A DNA stretch of 64,000 nucleotides, from NCBI GenBank assembly GCA_963768715.1, contig CAVYJC010000003.1, positions 248,001 through 312,000 on the forward strand. Direction: 5' to 3'. This DNA comes from DATKEJ01 sp963768715. Lineage in GTDB: Bacteria > Bacteroidota > Rhodothermia > Rhodothermales > DATKEJ01. A program made the translations under genes and the position numbers. Numbering within the stretch: the stretch's first letter is position 1; each line of letters begins with the position of its first letter. Below the pieces are notes generated by a model that saw only the letters and a program-made list of their open reading frames with translations, had not been told where the DNA came from and did not search any database. Positions 1 to 9,042 of this stretch are shown in pieces.

Positions 1-281
1 ATCACGGTGCCGTGCCTCCTCAGCTTCCGTCCAAGCTTAAGAATGGCGAGTGGATTAGGGATCGGGCTCATGTCGAGCGACGAAACCGTGACACCTGCCT
101 CCAGCAGTTCGTCCATCAGATCAACGGGCGGAAGCATAGAAACGACATCGGTTTCCCATCCACGCTGCTGCATGCCGATGGCAATCCTCGTCAACTGGAT
201 CTCGGCTCCTCCGAGAGTCAGTCCGGTCGTGAGATAGGTAATCTTTTTATTCAACGCGACGAGCCACTCCGCACTTTTCAC
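1..281 (-). CDS. Glycosyltransferase, family 4-like N-terminus (partial, runs off window)
   Basis: This reading frame has no stop before the window edge, so only the first ~93 residues are visible. They read as a GT-B donor-side N-terminus: a short basic start, the strand KITYLTTGLTLGGAEIQLTR with the GGAE motif typical of GT4 glycosyltransferases, then a Rossmann-like continuation (GWETDVVSM, LEAGVTVSSLDMSPI). GTG at 281 is the chosen start; AAGGAG lies about 14 bases upstream, rather far for a Shine-Dalgarno, so the start is uncertain. It lies 87 bases downstream of another GT4 gene on the same strand, so the two probably act on the same glycan in the cytoplasm. Donor and acceptor cannot be told. 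Confidence 0.72.
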   Translation of the reverse strand, partial: MKSAEWLVALNKKITYLTTGLTLGGAEIQLTRIAIGMQQRGWETDVVSMLPPVDLMDELLEAGVTVSSLDMSPIPNPLAILKLGRKLRRHGTV

Positions 282-368
282 TTTCGGGAATATATCTCCT
301 TCAAAGGGAGCAGCCCGCCGAAACCGACGTATTCGCCGCCACTTTCCACATCGATCCGGTCGAGGTCG

Positions 369-1505
369 CTATAGTTCGAGCAGAAGCTCTTTGTATCGAT
401 GGACTGCGACCGACAATTTGAACGCCTCCAGCTCTTCGATGGGCACATTCTTCTTGTCCTGACTGAGGGCTGACAGGATCGTCTCGGCAAGCGCCGACGC
501 GTCGCCGCTCGGGCAGAGCCAGCCCAGCCTTCCATCTTTCAACAGCTCCCGAGGCCCGTAATCACAGTCGGTCGAAACGACCTTTGTGCCGAGCGCCAGT
601 GCTTCGACGAGAACGGTCGGCAAACCCTCCCACTTCGAGCTGAGAACGAACATGTCTGCCTTGGCCATGTAGGCCCATGGATTCTCGACGTAGCCCGGCA
701 TTGAAACCTCGTCGCTCAACCCGAGCGCAACGACTTTGGATTCGAGCGCAGTCCTCTCTTCCCCGTCGCCCAGAAAGACGAGTCGCATTGGCCGCTGCTT
801 GCGAGCCTGGCCAAAGGCATCGAGAAGGAGTCCGTAATTCTTCGCAGCCGTGAGTCGTCCGACCGTCACGAGCAGCGGCATCGACCGGTCTCCAAACCAA
901 GCATGGTCCACCGGCATTCGGCTCTTTTCGAGGAGTTCCGTCGTGATGACCGGATTGGGGATGACCTCGACGAGATCCGGCTTGAGATCGGCGATCTCGA
1001 TGAGATCCTGCGCAGACCCTTTCGACACCGCAACGACCTTGGACGCCCATTTGTAGGACCAGTGGGTCAGCAGTGGAACGAGCCGGTCGCGTTTGCGAGG
1101 CGAGAAGCGTGTGCTCAGTGAAAGCGTCGAGTGTACGGTAACGACGACCCGGGTCTTCGTGCCGGACAGAATGTTCGCCCAGAGTGCGATCAGATTTGCG
1201 TGCGCGAGGGCCGAAAGAAGCGCCGCGGGGCGCTCGGCACGGAGGTAACCAACGAGCGCGGGAAGACTCGTTATAACTCGACGGGCGCCCAGATCGACCA
1301 CGCGGACATTCGGCGAGACCTGTCTCAGGTACGGGCCCTTGGCGGCCGCCATTACCAGGTCAACGCGAAGTCCTTCTTCCGCAAGACCGCGTGCGATATG
1401 CAACATAACCCGCTCGGCACCTCCCGACGCGAGGTACGGCAAGAACAACGCCACATGAGGCGCCGAATCTTTCTTTGGGATCTGACCGTTTGTCGTATCT
1501 GCCAA
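369..1505 (-). CDS. GT4 family glycosyltransferase
   Basis: A 378-residue GT-B glycosyltransferase of complete length. The N-terminal half carries LPYLASGGAERVMLHIARGL, the GGAE acceptor-domain motif. The C-terminal half carries the usual donor-domain blocks: VGRLTAAKNYGLLLDAF, LVFLGDGEER, and an E-x7-E-like region WEGLPTVLVEALALGTKVV, where the two glutamates sit in the nucleotide-sugar pocket. It is cytosolic or membrane-associated and would transfer a hexose from a nucleotide sugar to a lipid-linked or polysaccharide acceptor; the sugar is not predictable. The start is TTG at 1505 with AAAGG just upstream. It is divergent from the phosphodiesterase gene at 1658 and followed on the same strand by a second GT4 gene. 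Confidence 0.87.
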   Translation of the reverse strand: MADTTNGQIPKKDSAPHVALFLPYLASGGAERVMLHIARGLAEEGLRVDLVMAAAKGPYLRQVSPNVRVVDLGARRVITSLPALVGYLRAERPAALLSALAHANLIALWANILSGTKTRVVVTVHSTLSLSTRFSPRKRDRLVPLLTHWSYKWASKVVAVSKGSAQDLIEIADLKPDLVEVIPNPVITTELLEKSRMPVDHAWFGDRSMPLLVTVGRLTAAKNYGLLLDAFGQARKQRPMRLVFLGDGEERTALESKVVALGLSDEVSMPGYVENPWAYMAKADMFVLSSKWEGLPTVLVEALALGTKVVSTDCDYGPRELLKDGRLGWLCPSGDASALAETILSALSQDKKNVPIEELEAFKLSVAVHRYKELLLEL

Positions 1506-1545
1506 GACCTTTGAGCTCGGCAGCCGACCTGACTGCCTCTCGCCG

Positions 1546-1565
1546 ATTGCAATAAAATGATTGCA
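1546..1565. promoter_or_regulatory. ATTGCA repeats in a divergent intergenic region
   Basis: The 152-base gap between the divergent glycosyltransferase and phosphodiesterase genes holds ATTGCAAT (itself a palindrome) at 1546-1553 and a second ATTGCA at 1560-1565, 14 bases apart start to start. The arrangement could be a small operator. Further right, TATACT at about 1592 is the most -10-like hexamer ahead of the phosphodiesterase. No known regulator motif was recognised. Confidence 0.22.
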
Positions 1566-1657
1566 GGTTGCGGGGGACCGGAATGTGCCGGAATATACTC
1601 AATAGCTCGTGATCCGTCATTTATGTCCGGGCGCTCCGCGTCCAGAAGGTTGAGACC

Positions 1658-3008
1658 ATGCGTCTGCGTTTGTGGTGGTTTGTTATCGTTCTCCCGACCC
1701 TGGCGGGATGCCGGGCGGAAACAACGCACAGCGAGGCCGGCAATGAGGGCTGGAACGGTGCGACAATTGTGATCGGGATCGACGCCCTGAGATGGGATTA
1801 TCCGGATAAGATGGATCTCGAAGCAATTCAGGGTATTGGCGACCGCGGCGTCCGTGCCGATCAGTTGATCCCAATCTTCCCGACAAAGACCTTTCCCAAC
1901 TTCTATGCGCTGGCCACAGGGCTCTATCCGAACCACTCAGGTATTCTGGAGAATACGATGTACGATCCGGTGCTCGACGCCCGTTTCCGGATGGGCGACA
2001 CGGCGGCGGTGAGGGATGCGAGGTGGTGGCAGGGCGAGCCGATCTGGGTTACGGCCGAACGAGAGGGCGTGCGGGCAGCCGTGTTCTTCTGGCCTGGTTC
2101 CGAAGCACCCATCGAGGGAGTCAGACCGAGCTACTGGAAAGCCTACGACGGTTCGGTCGAAGGATCGCGACCGGATCGCTCAGGTGCTGAAATGGCTCAG
2201 CCTTCCGCCGGCGGAACGGCCCGGGCTGGTGATGGTCTATTTCTCGGCCGTTGACCAAGCGGGCCATCGTTATGGCCCCTCGAGCGAGAAAACAACGGAG
2301 GCGGCGAGAGAGATCGACCGGCTGGTCGGTTCACTCGAGTCAGGACTGAAAGAGCGTGGTCAATTGGAGAAGGTGAACATTGTCGTCGTTTCGGATCATG
2401 GGATGTCCCCTCGATCGAACGACCGTGTGATCTTCCTGGACGATTATGTGAACACGAGGACGGCCGGGATCGTCTCACTCGGACAGTACGTAACGTTATG
2501 GCCACAACCGGAAGCGGTCGACTCCGTATACTTGGCCCTCGCCGCCGCCCATCCGGCGCTCAAGGTTTACAAGCGTGACGATCTACCACCCCGTTTTCAT
2601 CTTGCCGGTCACCGACGCACGCCGCCCATTATCGCGGTGCCTGCAATCGGGTGGACCGTATCGACCCATGAGGGGGCCAATCGACATCCCGACCAGTTTT
2701 CAGGCGGCGCTCACGGCTACGACAATGCCGAACCGGACATGCACGGCGTCTTTGTCGCTGCGGGGCCGGCGTTTCGCTCAACGGTGCGCATCGACACACT
2801 CCATGCAGTCGACGTCTACAACCTGGTCGCCGAAGCGCTCCGGCTCGACCCGGCGCCAAACGACGGCGATTCGTCGTTCATCCCCCAGCTTATGAAGCAG
2901 GGAAGAATAGACTCGCCCAACAGACCGAATGATAGCTTCCCACCTCCCAAGCTTCTCCGCGACGATCGCCCTGACGATCTCATCCCGGACAAATATCTAT
3001 CTGACTGA
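1658..3008 (+). CDS. Nucleotide pyrophosphatase/phosphodiesterase-family lipoprotein (frame change near 2150-2165)
   Basis: An alkaline-phosphatase-superfamily enzyme of the ENPP/NPP type, which hydrolyses nucleotide or phosphodiester bonds in the periplasm. The first ~170 residues carry a lipoprotein signal with lipobox LAGC, the metal ligand in IGIDALRWDY, and the nucleophile motif PTKTFPNFYALATGLYPNHS (Thr in KTFPN). The rest lies in the next frame: YFSAVDQAGHRYGP (Asp and His ligands), VVSDHGM, and the late His in GGAHGYDN. All catalytic elements exist, but a one-base skip (or two missing bases) is needed between TACGACGGTTCGG and AAGGATCGCGACC. Joined, it is ~449 residues, normal for the family. 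Read as written, the first frame would end at 2254 and lack half of the metal site. It lies 9 bases before the ABC exporter pair. Confidence 0.85.
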
Positions 3009-3017
3009 CTGCGGCGG

Positions 3018-4817
3018 ATGGCCACTCTACATCGTCTAAATCCGTATCTCTGGAAGTACAGAAGGCTGCTCGTCCCCGGCCTTCTGTTCACGATGATCTC
3101 GGCCGGCTTTACGGTCGCGGTGCCCGTTGTGGTGCGCCAGTCGGTGGACGCCATTCCTCGGATGGTGTCTCTCCACAACCTGTTTGCCGGAACCCCAGCC
3201 GCCGATCTTATGCATCGGTCCTTCTACATCGGGCTGGTGGTCTACGGCGCACTGATCCTCGGTCTGAGCCTCAGCAGCGGTCTGTTTCTCTTTCTGATGC
3301 GGCAGACGGTTGTCGTGTCGTCACGACACATCGAATACGACCTTCGAAACGTACTCTACGATCACGTTCAGAAGCTGTCCGCCAGTTTCTTCCAACGCTT
3401 CACGACCGGCGACGTTATGACGCGTTCGACGAGCGACATCGAGCATATCCGTCGATACGTGGGCCCGGCGCTCATGTACGCCACGCGGTCGATCGTCATC
3501 AGCGTCGCGGTGCTCACGGTGATGTTCGTCATATCGCCCTTCTTGACGCTCTGGGCGCTGATGCCGATGCCCTTCCTGGCAATCGCGATCTTCTTCATGT
3601 CACGGATGATCCATTCTCGGAGCGACGCCCTCCAAAAGCAGTATTCGAGGGTTACGAGTCGAGTGCAGGAAGTGATCTCGGGCATCCGGGTTATCAAGGC
3701 CTATACGCGAGAGTCCTTCGAGGCGAACGTCTTCGACGAGGAGAGCAGCGGATACCGCGAAAGGGCGCTCGCGCTGGCCCGAGTGGACGCATCATTCCGG
3801 CCGATCTTCGTCCTGATCATCGGCATGGCGGTAATCCTGATTGTATGGGTCGGAGGATTGCAGGTGATGCGCGGCGAAATCACTATCGGCAACATCGCCG
3901 AATACATCATCTACGTCACGATCATGACCTGGCCCGTAGCGGCGCTCGGATTCGTGCTGAATATGATCCAGCGCGCCGATGCGTCCATGGGGCGTCTCTG
4001 TGAAGTGCTCGATACAGAACCAGAAATAGCGGACGGCCCTCGCACCGATACCAACGTGACTGAGCTGACGGGGTCTATCACATTCGAGGACGTTTCCTTT
4101 CGCTATGGTCCGGACACCAGTCCCGTGCTCGAAAACGTCAGTTTTGAGGTCCGTCCAGGGGCCACTCTCGGCATCGTCGGACGAACCGGTTCGGGCAAGA
4201 GCACGCTCGTCCGCATGCTCCCCCGCCTGCTCGAGCCGGAAACGGGTCGCGTGTTGGTGGGTGGACGTGACATCCGTGAGGTTCCGCTCGACGTGCTGCG
4301 TGCTACGATGGGCTACGTTCCGCAGGAGGCGTTTCTCTTCAGCGAGAGCATCGGACAAAACATCGCGTTCTCCGCGCCCGGATCGCCTGAGGAGTCTATC
4401 CGCCAGGCTGCCGATGAAGCCGACCTCATTGAGAACATCAACGAGTTTCCGGAAGGATTCAACACGCCGGTCGGCGAACGCGGGGTCACTCTTTCGGGCG
4501 GACAGAAGCAGCGCACGGCAATCGCCCGTGCCCTCCTTCCGAAGCCCCGCATCGTAGTCTTCGACGATGCACTTTCGGCCGTGGATGCACAAACGGAGGA
4601 CAATATCCTGGCATCCCTCCGAAAGTATCGGGGAAGACACACGCTGGTGATCGTCAGTCACCGTATGTCGGCCGTACAGGACGCGGATCTGATCATCGTG
4701 CTGGAAGGCGGACGCATCGTCCAGCGTGGAACCCACGCGCATCTTGTAGCCGAAAAGGGGCTCTACTCGGAGCTCTGGAAGCGCCAGCAGTTGGAAGAAG
4801 AAATCAAAGCACTTTAA
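3018..4817 (+). CDS. ABC exporter half-transporter, subunit 1 (degenerate Walker B)
   Basis: A 599-residue fused TMD-NBD half exporter of the MsbA/multidrug type. The N-terminal ~320 residues hold six hydrophobic segments. The NBD has Walker A GRTGSGKST near residue 388, signature LSGGQKQR near 492, Walker B IVVFDDALSAVD near 514 and the H-loop VSHRMSAV. The residue after Walker B is Asp where the catalytic Glu normally sits, as in the non-catalytic site of heterodimeric exporters such as TmrAB or BmrCD. The gene ends 4 bases before subunit 2, so the two are surely co-expressed. The substrate is unknown; lipids or drugs are typical for the family. Confidence 0.9.
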   Translation: MATLHRLNPYLWKYRRLLVPGLLFTMISAGFTVAVPVVVRQSVDAIPRMVSLHNLFAGTPAADLMHRSFYIGLVVYGALILGLSLSSGLFLFLMRQTVVVSSRHIEYDLRNVLYDHVQKLSASFFQRFTTGDVMTRSTSDIEHIRRYVGPALMYATRSIVISVAVLTVMFVISPFLTLWALMPMPFLAIAIFFMSRMIHSRSDALQKQYSRVTSRVQEVISGIRVIKAYTRESFEANVFDEESSGYRERALALARVDASFRPIFVLIIGMAVILIVWVGGLQVMRGEITIGNIAEYIIYVTIMTWPVAALGFVLNMIQRADASMGRLCEVLDTEPEIADGPRTDTNVTELTGSITFEDVSFRYGPDTSPVLENVSFEVRPGATLGIVGRTGSGKSTLVRMLPRLLEPETGRVLVGGRDIREVPLDVLRATMGYVPQEAFLFSESIGQNIAFSAPGSPEESIRQAADEADLIENINEFPEGFNTPVGERGVTLSGGQKQRTAIARALLPKPRIVVFDDALSAVDAQTEDNILASLRKYRGRHTLVIVSHRMSAVQDADLIIVLEGGRIVQRGTHAHLVAEKGLYSELWKRQQLEEEIKAL

Positions 4818-4821
4818 GGAC

Positions 4822-6636
4822 GTGGCAGACGACCAGAAGGAACGGGAATCAGAAAAGACCCCGGTTTACGACGGCCGGCTCTTTGGACGCATTCTCTCGT
4901 ACCTCGCCCCTTATCGTGGGTGGGTGACGCTGGCATTAGTGCTGTCGGTGCTCGCGGCCTATCTGGGACCCGTTCGGCCCAAGTTGATCCAGATCGCCAT
5001 CGACGACCACATCGTCTCCGGTGACAGCGAGGGTCTCCGATTCATGATTCTCCTGTTGTTTCTGGTTCTGTTCGGAGAGGCGATACTCGACACCCTGACC
5101 AGCTATCTGACTCAGTGGGTCGGTCAGCAGGCAATATTCGATCTGCGGTCAAACGTTTTCCGCCACATCCAGCGGCTGCCGCTGTCGTATTTCGATCGAA
5201 CGCCTGTCGGACGTCTCATCACGCGGACCACTAACGACGTGGAGGCCCTGAGCGACGTGCTTTCGGCCGGCGTCGTGACCATCATGGGCAGCCTCCTGCG
5301 CCTGGTGTTCATCATCTACTTCATGTTTGCGCTGAACACGACGCTCGCCCTGCTGGCGCTTTCAGTGCTTCCCATCATGGTGTACGCCACGTTTCTGTTT
5401 CGCCGGAAGGTGCGCGATGCCTATCGCGAGACGAGACGTCAGGTCGCCCGTCTGAATGCATTCCTCCAGGAGCATGTGAGCGGAATGCACATCGTGCAGG
5501 TATTCAATCGCCAGAAAGAGGAAATGCGGCGATTCGAAGGGGTCAACCAGGATCACCGTAATGTTCAAATCAAGACAATTTTCTATTTCGCCCTCTTCTG
5601 GCCCTCTGTCGACATTATTGGTTCGCTGGCTCTCGGATTGATTATCTGGTTCGGCGGTCTCAACGCGATGGGCGGCACACTTACGCTCGGCGTGCTCGTC
5701 GCCTTCATTCAGTATGTCAGGCAATTCTTCGAACCGATTCGCAATCTTTCCGATCAGTACAATACGCTGCAGAGCGCTATGGCTGCGTCGGAGCGCATTT
5801 TCGGCGTTCTCGACTTGGACATCGCACTGCGCGAACCCGAAATGCCCGTCGCCCTCGAAGCGGTCGAGGGCCGCATCGAGTTCAGAGGCGTCTGGTTCAC
5901 CTACGATGACGTCCCCGAGGGCACGCCCGACGACGAAATTAACTGGATCCTACGCGACGTCTCGTTCACGGTCGAACCGGGTCAAACGGTAGCACTGGTC
6001 GGAGCCACCGGGTCGGGAAAAACGACGATCATCAGCCTGCTGCTACGCTTCTACGACATCCGAAAGGGTCAAATTCTCGTCGACGGTACGGATATAAGAA
6101 AGTTCACCCTGCGCGATTTGAGACGACAACTCGGCCTCGTTCTGCAAGACGTCTTCCTCTTCTCAGGCACCGTGGCTCGCAACATTCATCTCGGAGCCGA
6201 TGTGCCTCATGACAACCTCGTCCAGGCCGCGGCGCTCGTCGGCGCCGATTCGATGATCGACAAGCTGCCGGCACGCTACGAGCAGGATATCCGTGAGCGC
6301 GGTTCCGCACTCTCGCATGGACAGCGCCAACTCCTCGCGTTCGTCCGTGCCCTCATCTACAATCCCGCCATACTACTGCTCGACGAGGCCACGTCGAGCG
6401 TCGACACCGAAACCGAACTGATCATCCAGCGGGCTCTCGACAGGCTTTTGGAAGGAAGGACGACCATTGCCGTGGCGCACCGCCTTTCGACAATTCGGCA
6501 TGCAGACCAGATCCTCGTGGTACACCGCGGCGAAATTCGGGAACGTGGGACGCACGAAGCCCTTATCGCGGCAGGCGGTCTCTACCGGAGGCTCTACGAG
6601 CTCCAGTACCGAGAACAGGAAATCACGGCTACTTGA
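4822..6636 (+). CDS. ABC exporter half-transporter, subunit 2 (canonical Walker B, altered signature)
   Basis: A 604-residue partner of the preceding gene, starting at GTG. Six membrane segments are followed by an NBD with Walker A GATGSGKTT near residue 394, Walker B ILLLDEATSSVD with the catalytic Glu near 519, and H-loop VAHRLSTI. The signature reads LSHGQRQ, with the second position His instead of Gly. Together with the Asp in subunit 1 this predicts one degenerate ATP site (subunit 1 Walker motifs with subunit 2 signature) and one active site, the hallmark of asymmetric heterodimeric exporters. The 3' end overlaps the convergent HD-domain gene by 8 bases. Confidence 0.9.
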   Translation: MADDQKERESEKTPVYDGRLFGRILSYLAPYRGWVTLALVLSVLAAYLGPVRPKLIQIAIDDHIVSGDSEGLRFMILLLFLVLFGEAILDTLTSYLTQWVGQQAIFDLRSNVFRHIQRLPLSYFDRTPVGRLITRTTNDVEALSDVLSAGVVTIMGSLLRLVFIIYFMFALNTTLALLALSVLPIMVYATFLFRRKVRDAYRETRRQVARLNAFLQEHVSGMHIVQVFNRQKEEMRRFEGVNQDHRNVQIKTIFYFALFWPSVDIIGSLALGLIIWFGGLNAMGGTLTLGVLVAFIQYVRQFFEPIRNLSDQYNTLQSAMAASERIFGVLDLDIALREPEMPVALEAVEGRIEFRGVWFTYDDVPEGTPDDEINWILRDVSFTVEPGQTVALVGATGSGKTTIISLLLRFYDIRKGQILVDGTDIRKFTLRDLRRQLGLVLQDVFLFSGTVARNIHLGADVPHDNLVQAAALVGADSMIDKLPARYEQDIRERGSALSHGQRQLLAFVRALIYNPAILLLDEATSSVDTETELIIQRALDRLLEGRTTIAVAHRLSTIRHADQILVVHRGEIRERGTHEALIAAGGLYRRLYELQYREQEITAT

Positions 6637-7504
6637 GATAGAATCGGGGCGGATCGTCTCCGACGAGCGCCTGCACTTCGATCTCGCGTATGATGGGGGA
6701 AGCTTTGATCTTTGTCATGAGAACCTCCTCGACCTGAAAGAGTCCAGTCGTGTTCTCCATGATCACGCTGATTCTGACCGGCTTGGTGTCGCCCTTCTTG
6801 ATCTCGACGCGTTTGATCGCATGCGCCGAAAATCGATGCATGTCGCCGACAACGGGATCCAGACTGAGCATCTCGGGCACGCGTGACCGTCCTTTCGACA
6901 TATCTGTCCCGTCGGCCACCAGCACGACGCCCGCCTCGATCGAGTGAATCCGAACCTTGGCCATATGACCAACGATGACCTCATGTGTCATCGCACGCAA
7001 AGCGATCTTCATCGGATCGCCGGCCGGGTACAGCTTGTCGAGGTAGCGGGTGATGATCGGATCCGCCAGATGAACCGAATGCCATTCGTGCATGTCGCGG
7101 GCAACGCCCATCCCTATGTCATGGAGGAAGCATCCCATCGCGACCGCTACCTCCGCGTCCTCCATCGTCCCGACTTCCTCTTCCACGATAGATGGCGGAC
7201 AGTCACTCTCGTTTAACAGATGCAGGATCTTGAGCGCATTGTAGGTTGAGATCCGAGCGTGGACCGGTCCGTGGTCGTTATAACCCAGGCGTCTCACCGA
7301 CACCACATTGGCCCAGCTGTGGTACTGGTAAACCTCGTCGTCGGCAAGAAGCCAACTAAGAAGGGTGTGGACCCTCCCGGAGGTCCTGGACAGGAGCGCG
7401 GTGTCGAGCTCGACTTGTTTCGGACTGACGGTCAGCCAGTCTGGAAAATGGGCCGAATCGATCGACTCAGCAGCGGGTTCGGATCGGATCGTCGTTTGGT
7501 CCAT
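6629..7504 (-). CDS. HD-domain phosphohydrolase
   Basis: A soluble protein of ~291 residues counted from ATG at 7504 (MDQTTIRS). The longer frame starting at 7630 adds 42 residues without domain character, so I prefer the internal Met. It has an HD-superfamily metal site: His in NDHGPVHARI, the HD pair in CFLHDIGMG, and further His residues in MHEWHSVHL and MTHEVIVGH. Such proteins are metal-dependent phosphohydrolases, often on nucleotides or cyclic nucleotides, but no substrate can be assigned. It is convergent with the ABC exporter (8-base overlap) and divergent from the SH3/barrel gene. Confidence 0.75.
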   Translation of the reverse strand: MDQTTIRSEPAAESIDSAHFPDWLTVSPKQVELDTALLSRTSGRVHTLLSWLLADDEVYQYHSWANVVSVRRLGYNDHGPVHARISTYNALKILHLLNESDCPPSIVEEEVGTMEDAEVAVAMGCFLHDIGMGVARDMHEWHSVHLADPIITRYLDKLYPAGDPMKIALRAMTHEVIVGHMAKVRIHSIEAGVVLVADGTDMSKGRSRVPEMLSLDPVVGDMHRFSAHAIKRVEIKKGDTKPVRISVIMENTTGLFQVEEVLMTKIKASPIIREIEVQALVGDDPPRFYLK

Positions 7505-7594
7505 CAGCGTCGCGCACCGTATCGGGCGCAATTCGTGTGCGTAGGTGGAAGGAGTACCGATTCTGATACGCCACCGCAACCCTGCGGGTTCGGG

Positions 7595-7623
7595 TTGACA
7601 AAAGGAGATCGCGGTAGTACGTT
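7595..7623 (+). promoter_or_regulatory. Possible sigma-70-like promoter ahead of the SH3/barrel gene
   Basis: TTGACA at 7595-7600 is followed after 17 bases by TACGTT at 7618-7623. The -35 match is perfect and the spacing ideal, but the -10 match is only partial. It lies ~155 bases before the start of the gene at 7779, in the divergent gap between it and the HD-domain gene. FCB-group bacteria often use other promoter consensus sequences, so this is tentative. Confidence 0.3.
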
Positions 7624-7778
7624 CAGACACGCGTCCAAGACGTATAGCCTCCCGGCTGGTCTCAATGCATCTAACCTCGGATTCACGAAAAGGGAGTCCT
7701 TGACTATGCCGGCGTACTCTGAGCCGCGCGACCTCAAGCGCGCCGGCTTCCTTTGACGTTCATTAAGCGATGGGATCC

Positions 7779-8981
7779 ATGAAGCAGTTCCTTCTTCTGC
7801 TTGGCGTGGTGTGTGTCAGCTTGCCTGCGATGGGACAGACTTTGACACTCTCCGCCAACACAGACGTTTACGAAAGACCGGATCAGGCGAGCGCCGTGAA
7901 ACTGACGCTGCCTGCCGGAATTGAGCTCAGCATCCTCTCCGAACAGGGTGACTGGCTCGCCATATCGACGACGACCGGGGTGGTCGGGTGGATCCAAAGA
8001 CCGGGCGAGCAAGCCGACAAGTCGGATGATCTCGACGATCTCCTGAAATCCATCGACGAAGCGAGCAAAGAGGCCGCCCCAGCGGATGCTCCAGCTCCGC
8101 CGCCGAGTCCGACACCGGCCCCTGCTCCTGCCGGGATCTCTCCGCCGGCTGCTCCGGACGCAGCCATGCCGGCCCCGAGTACGTCGACGCCTCCTCCACC
8201 GCCACCCCCTTCCGCTCGTCCCCCATCGATGGACGGCGACGTCTCATTCGGTAGCCCACCGCCCTCCGATGCCCCGTTTACGAATCTCGCCGCCGGCTTC
8301 TACGACAAATATCAGTGGATCACGGCCGCGCTGGATCTGAAGAACGATTACAAGCGGCTCGACCTCCAGTTCAACAAGATCCTCGGGAGCATAACGCAAC
8401 TCGGAGGCTGGTTGTCGGGTATCGACGGCTTCCCAATCGTGGATCTCAGTCAGGACAATCTCGGAGACCTGGGGGGCATCTTTTCCAAGGGTGAAACCAC
8501 CGAATCCTGTGCCTGCGGCGAAAACGTGAAGACGTTCCAAGGGGGACTCCGGTTCAATGTCTATCCCATGTCTCCGACCGTAGATCGACCGTACGGGTTC
8601 TACCTTGGCGGATTCGCAGGCGGCGGCGCATTCACGGGAGATGACGCTCCGGAAGGCGTGAGCATGGCGACGGCCGGTGGAGAGATAGGTATCTTCGCGA
8701 AGTTCGGCAGCCCGCACAGCCCGCAGTTCATTCCGAGCGCCGCCGTACAGATGGGACGAACGGAGTTCATTTGCGGCAGCGATACCGACTTCTGTGGATT
8801 CGACCCGGACACGGGTGACACGAAGGATCACATTGGCGATACAGGAACTACGGCACGCTTCGGACTGGAGATGAACTATCATGGACTCGTCCCGGGCGTT
8901 CATCTGACACTCATCGAGTCGCCCGATCCCGAAAAGAGTTTCGAGACCCTCTTCGGCTTCGGGTTTACCCTGGCCTACTGA
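7779..8981 (+). CDS. Secreted SH3-like domain protein with Pro-rich linker and C-terminal beta-barrel-like domain
   Basis: About 400 residues from ATG 7779 (MKQFLLLLG); an ATG three codons earlier is possible. A signal peptide ends at AMGQ. Residues ~20-75 look like a bacterial SH3 domain (ANTDVYERPDQ, then GDWLAISTTTGVVGWIQ). A ~70-residue Pro/Ala/Ser-rich linker follows. The last ~190 residues alternate polar and hydrophobic positions, are Gly/aromatic-rich and end in FGFGFTLAY, as outer-membrane barrels do, with aromatic C-terminus. CACG and other cysteines suggest disulfides. It probably sits in the outer membrane with the SH3 domain facing periplasmic peptidoglycan. No specific family is recognised. 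An M48 protease gene follows on the same strand. Confidence 0.7.
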   Translation: MKQFLLLLGVVCVSLPAMGQTLTLSANTDVYERPDQASAVKLTLPAGIELSILSEQGDWLAISTTTGVVGWIQRPGEQADKSDDLDDLLKSIDEASKEAAPADAPAPPPSPTPAPAPAGISPPAAPDAAMPAPSTSTPPPPPPPSARPPSMDGDVSFGSPPPSDAPFTNLAAGFYDKYQWITAALDLKNDYKRLDLQFNKILGSITQLGGWLSGIDGFPIVDLSQDNLGDLGGIFSKGETTESCACGENVKTFQGGLRFNVYPMSPTVDRPYGFYLGGFAGGGAFTGDDAPEGVSMATAGGEIGIFAKFGSPHSPQFIPSAAVQMGRTEFICGSDTDFCGFDPDTGDTKDHIGDTGTTARFGLEMNYHGLVPGVHLTLIESPDPEKSFETLFGFGFTLAY

Positions 8982-9042
8982 GGTCATTGCTATGGACCGG
9001 TACGCCCGATCTTCGCGGCCGGTAACGGGTGACGGCGCATGC

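Noticed and set aside
1352..1936. 194-codon minus-strand frame overlapping the starts of the glycosyltransferase and phosphodiesterase genes
   Set aside because: It runs through the divergent promoter gap and the antisense of the phosphodiesterase; no domain likeness.
3792..4742. 316-codon minus-strand frame opposite the first ABC subunit
   Set aside because: It covers the NBD-coding DNA in antisense and its composition (Arg/Asp/His-rich) is typical of a shadow frame in high-GC DNA.
7706..7756. 16-codon frame ahead of the SH3/barrel gene as a leader peptide
   Set aside because: It has no run of regulatory codons or terminator-antiterminator pair after it; the GCCGGCG/CGCCGGC arms within it are too far apart to call a hairpin.
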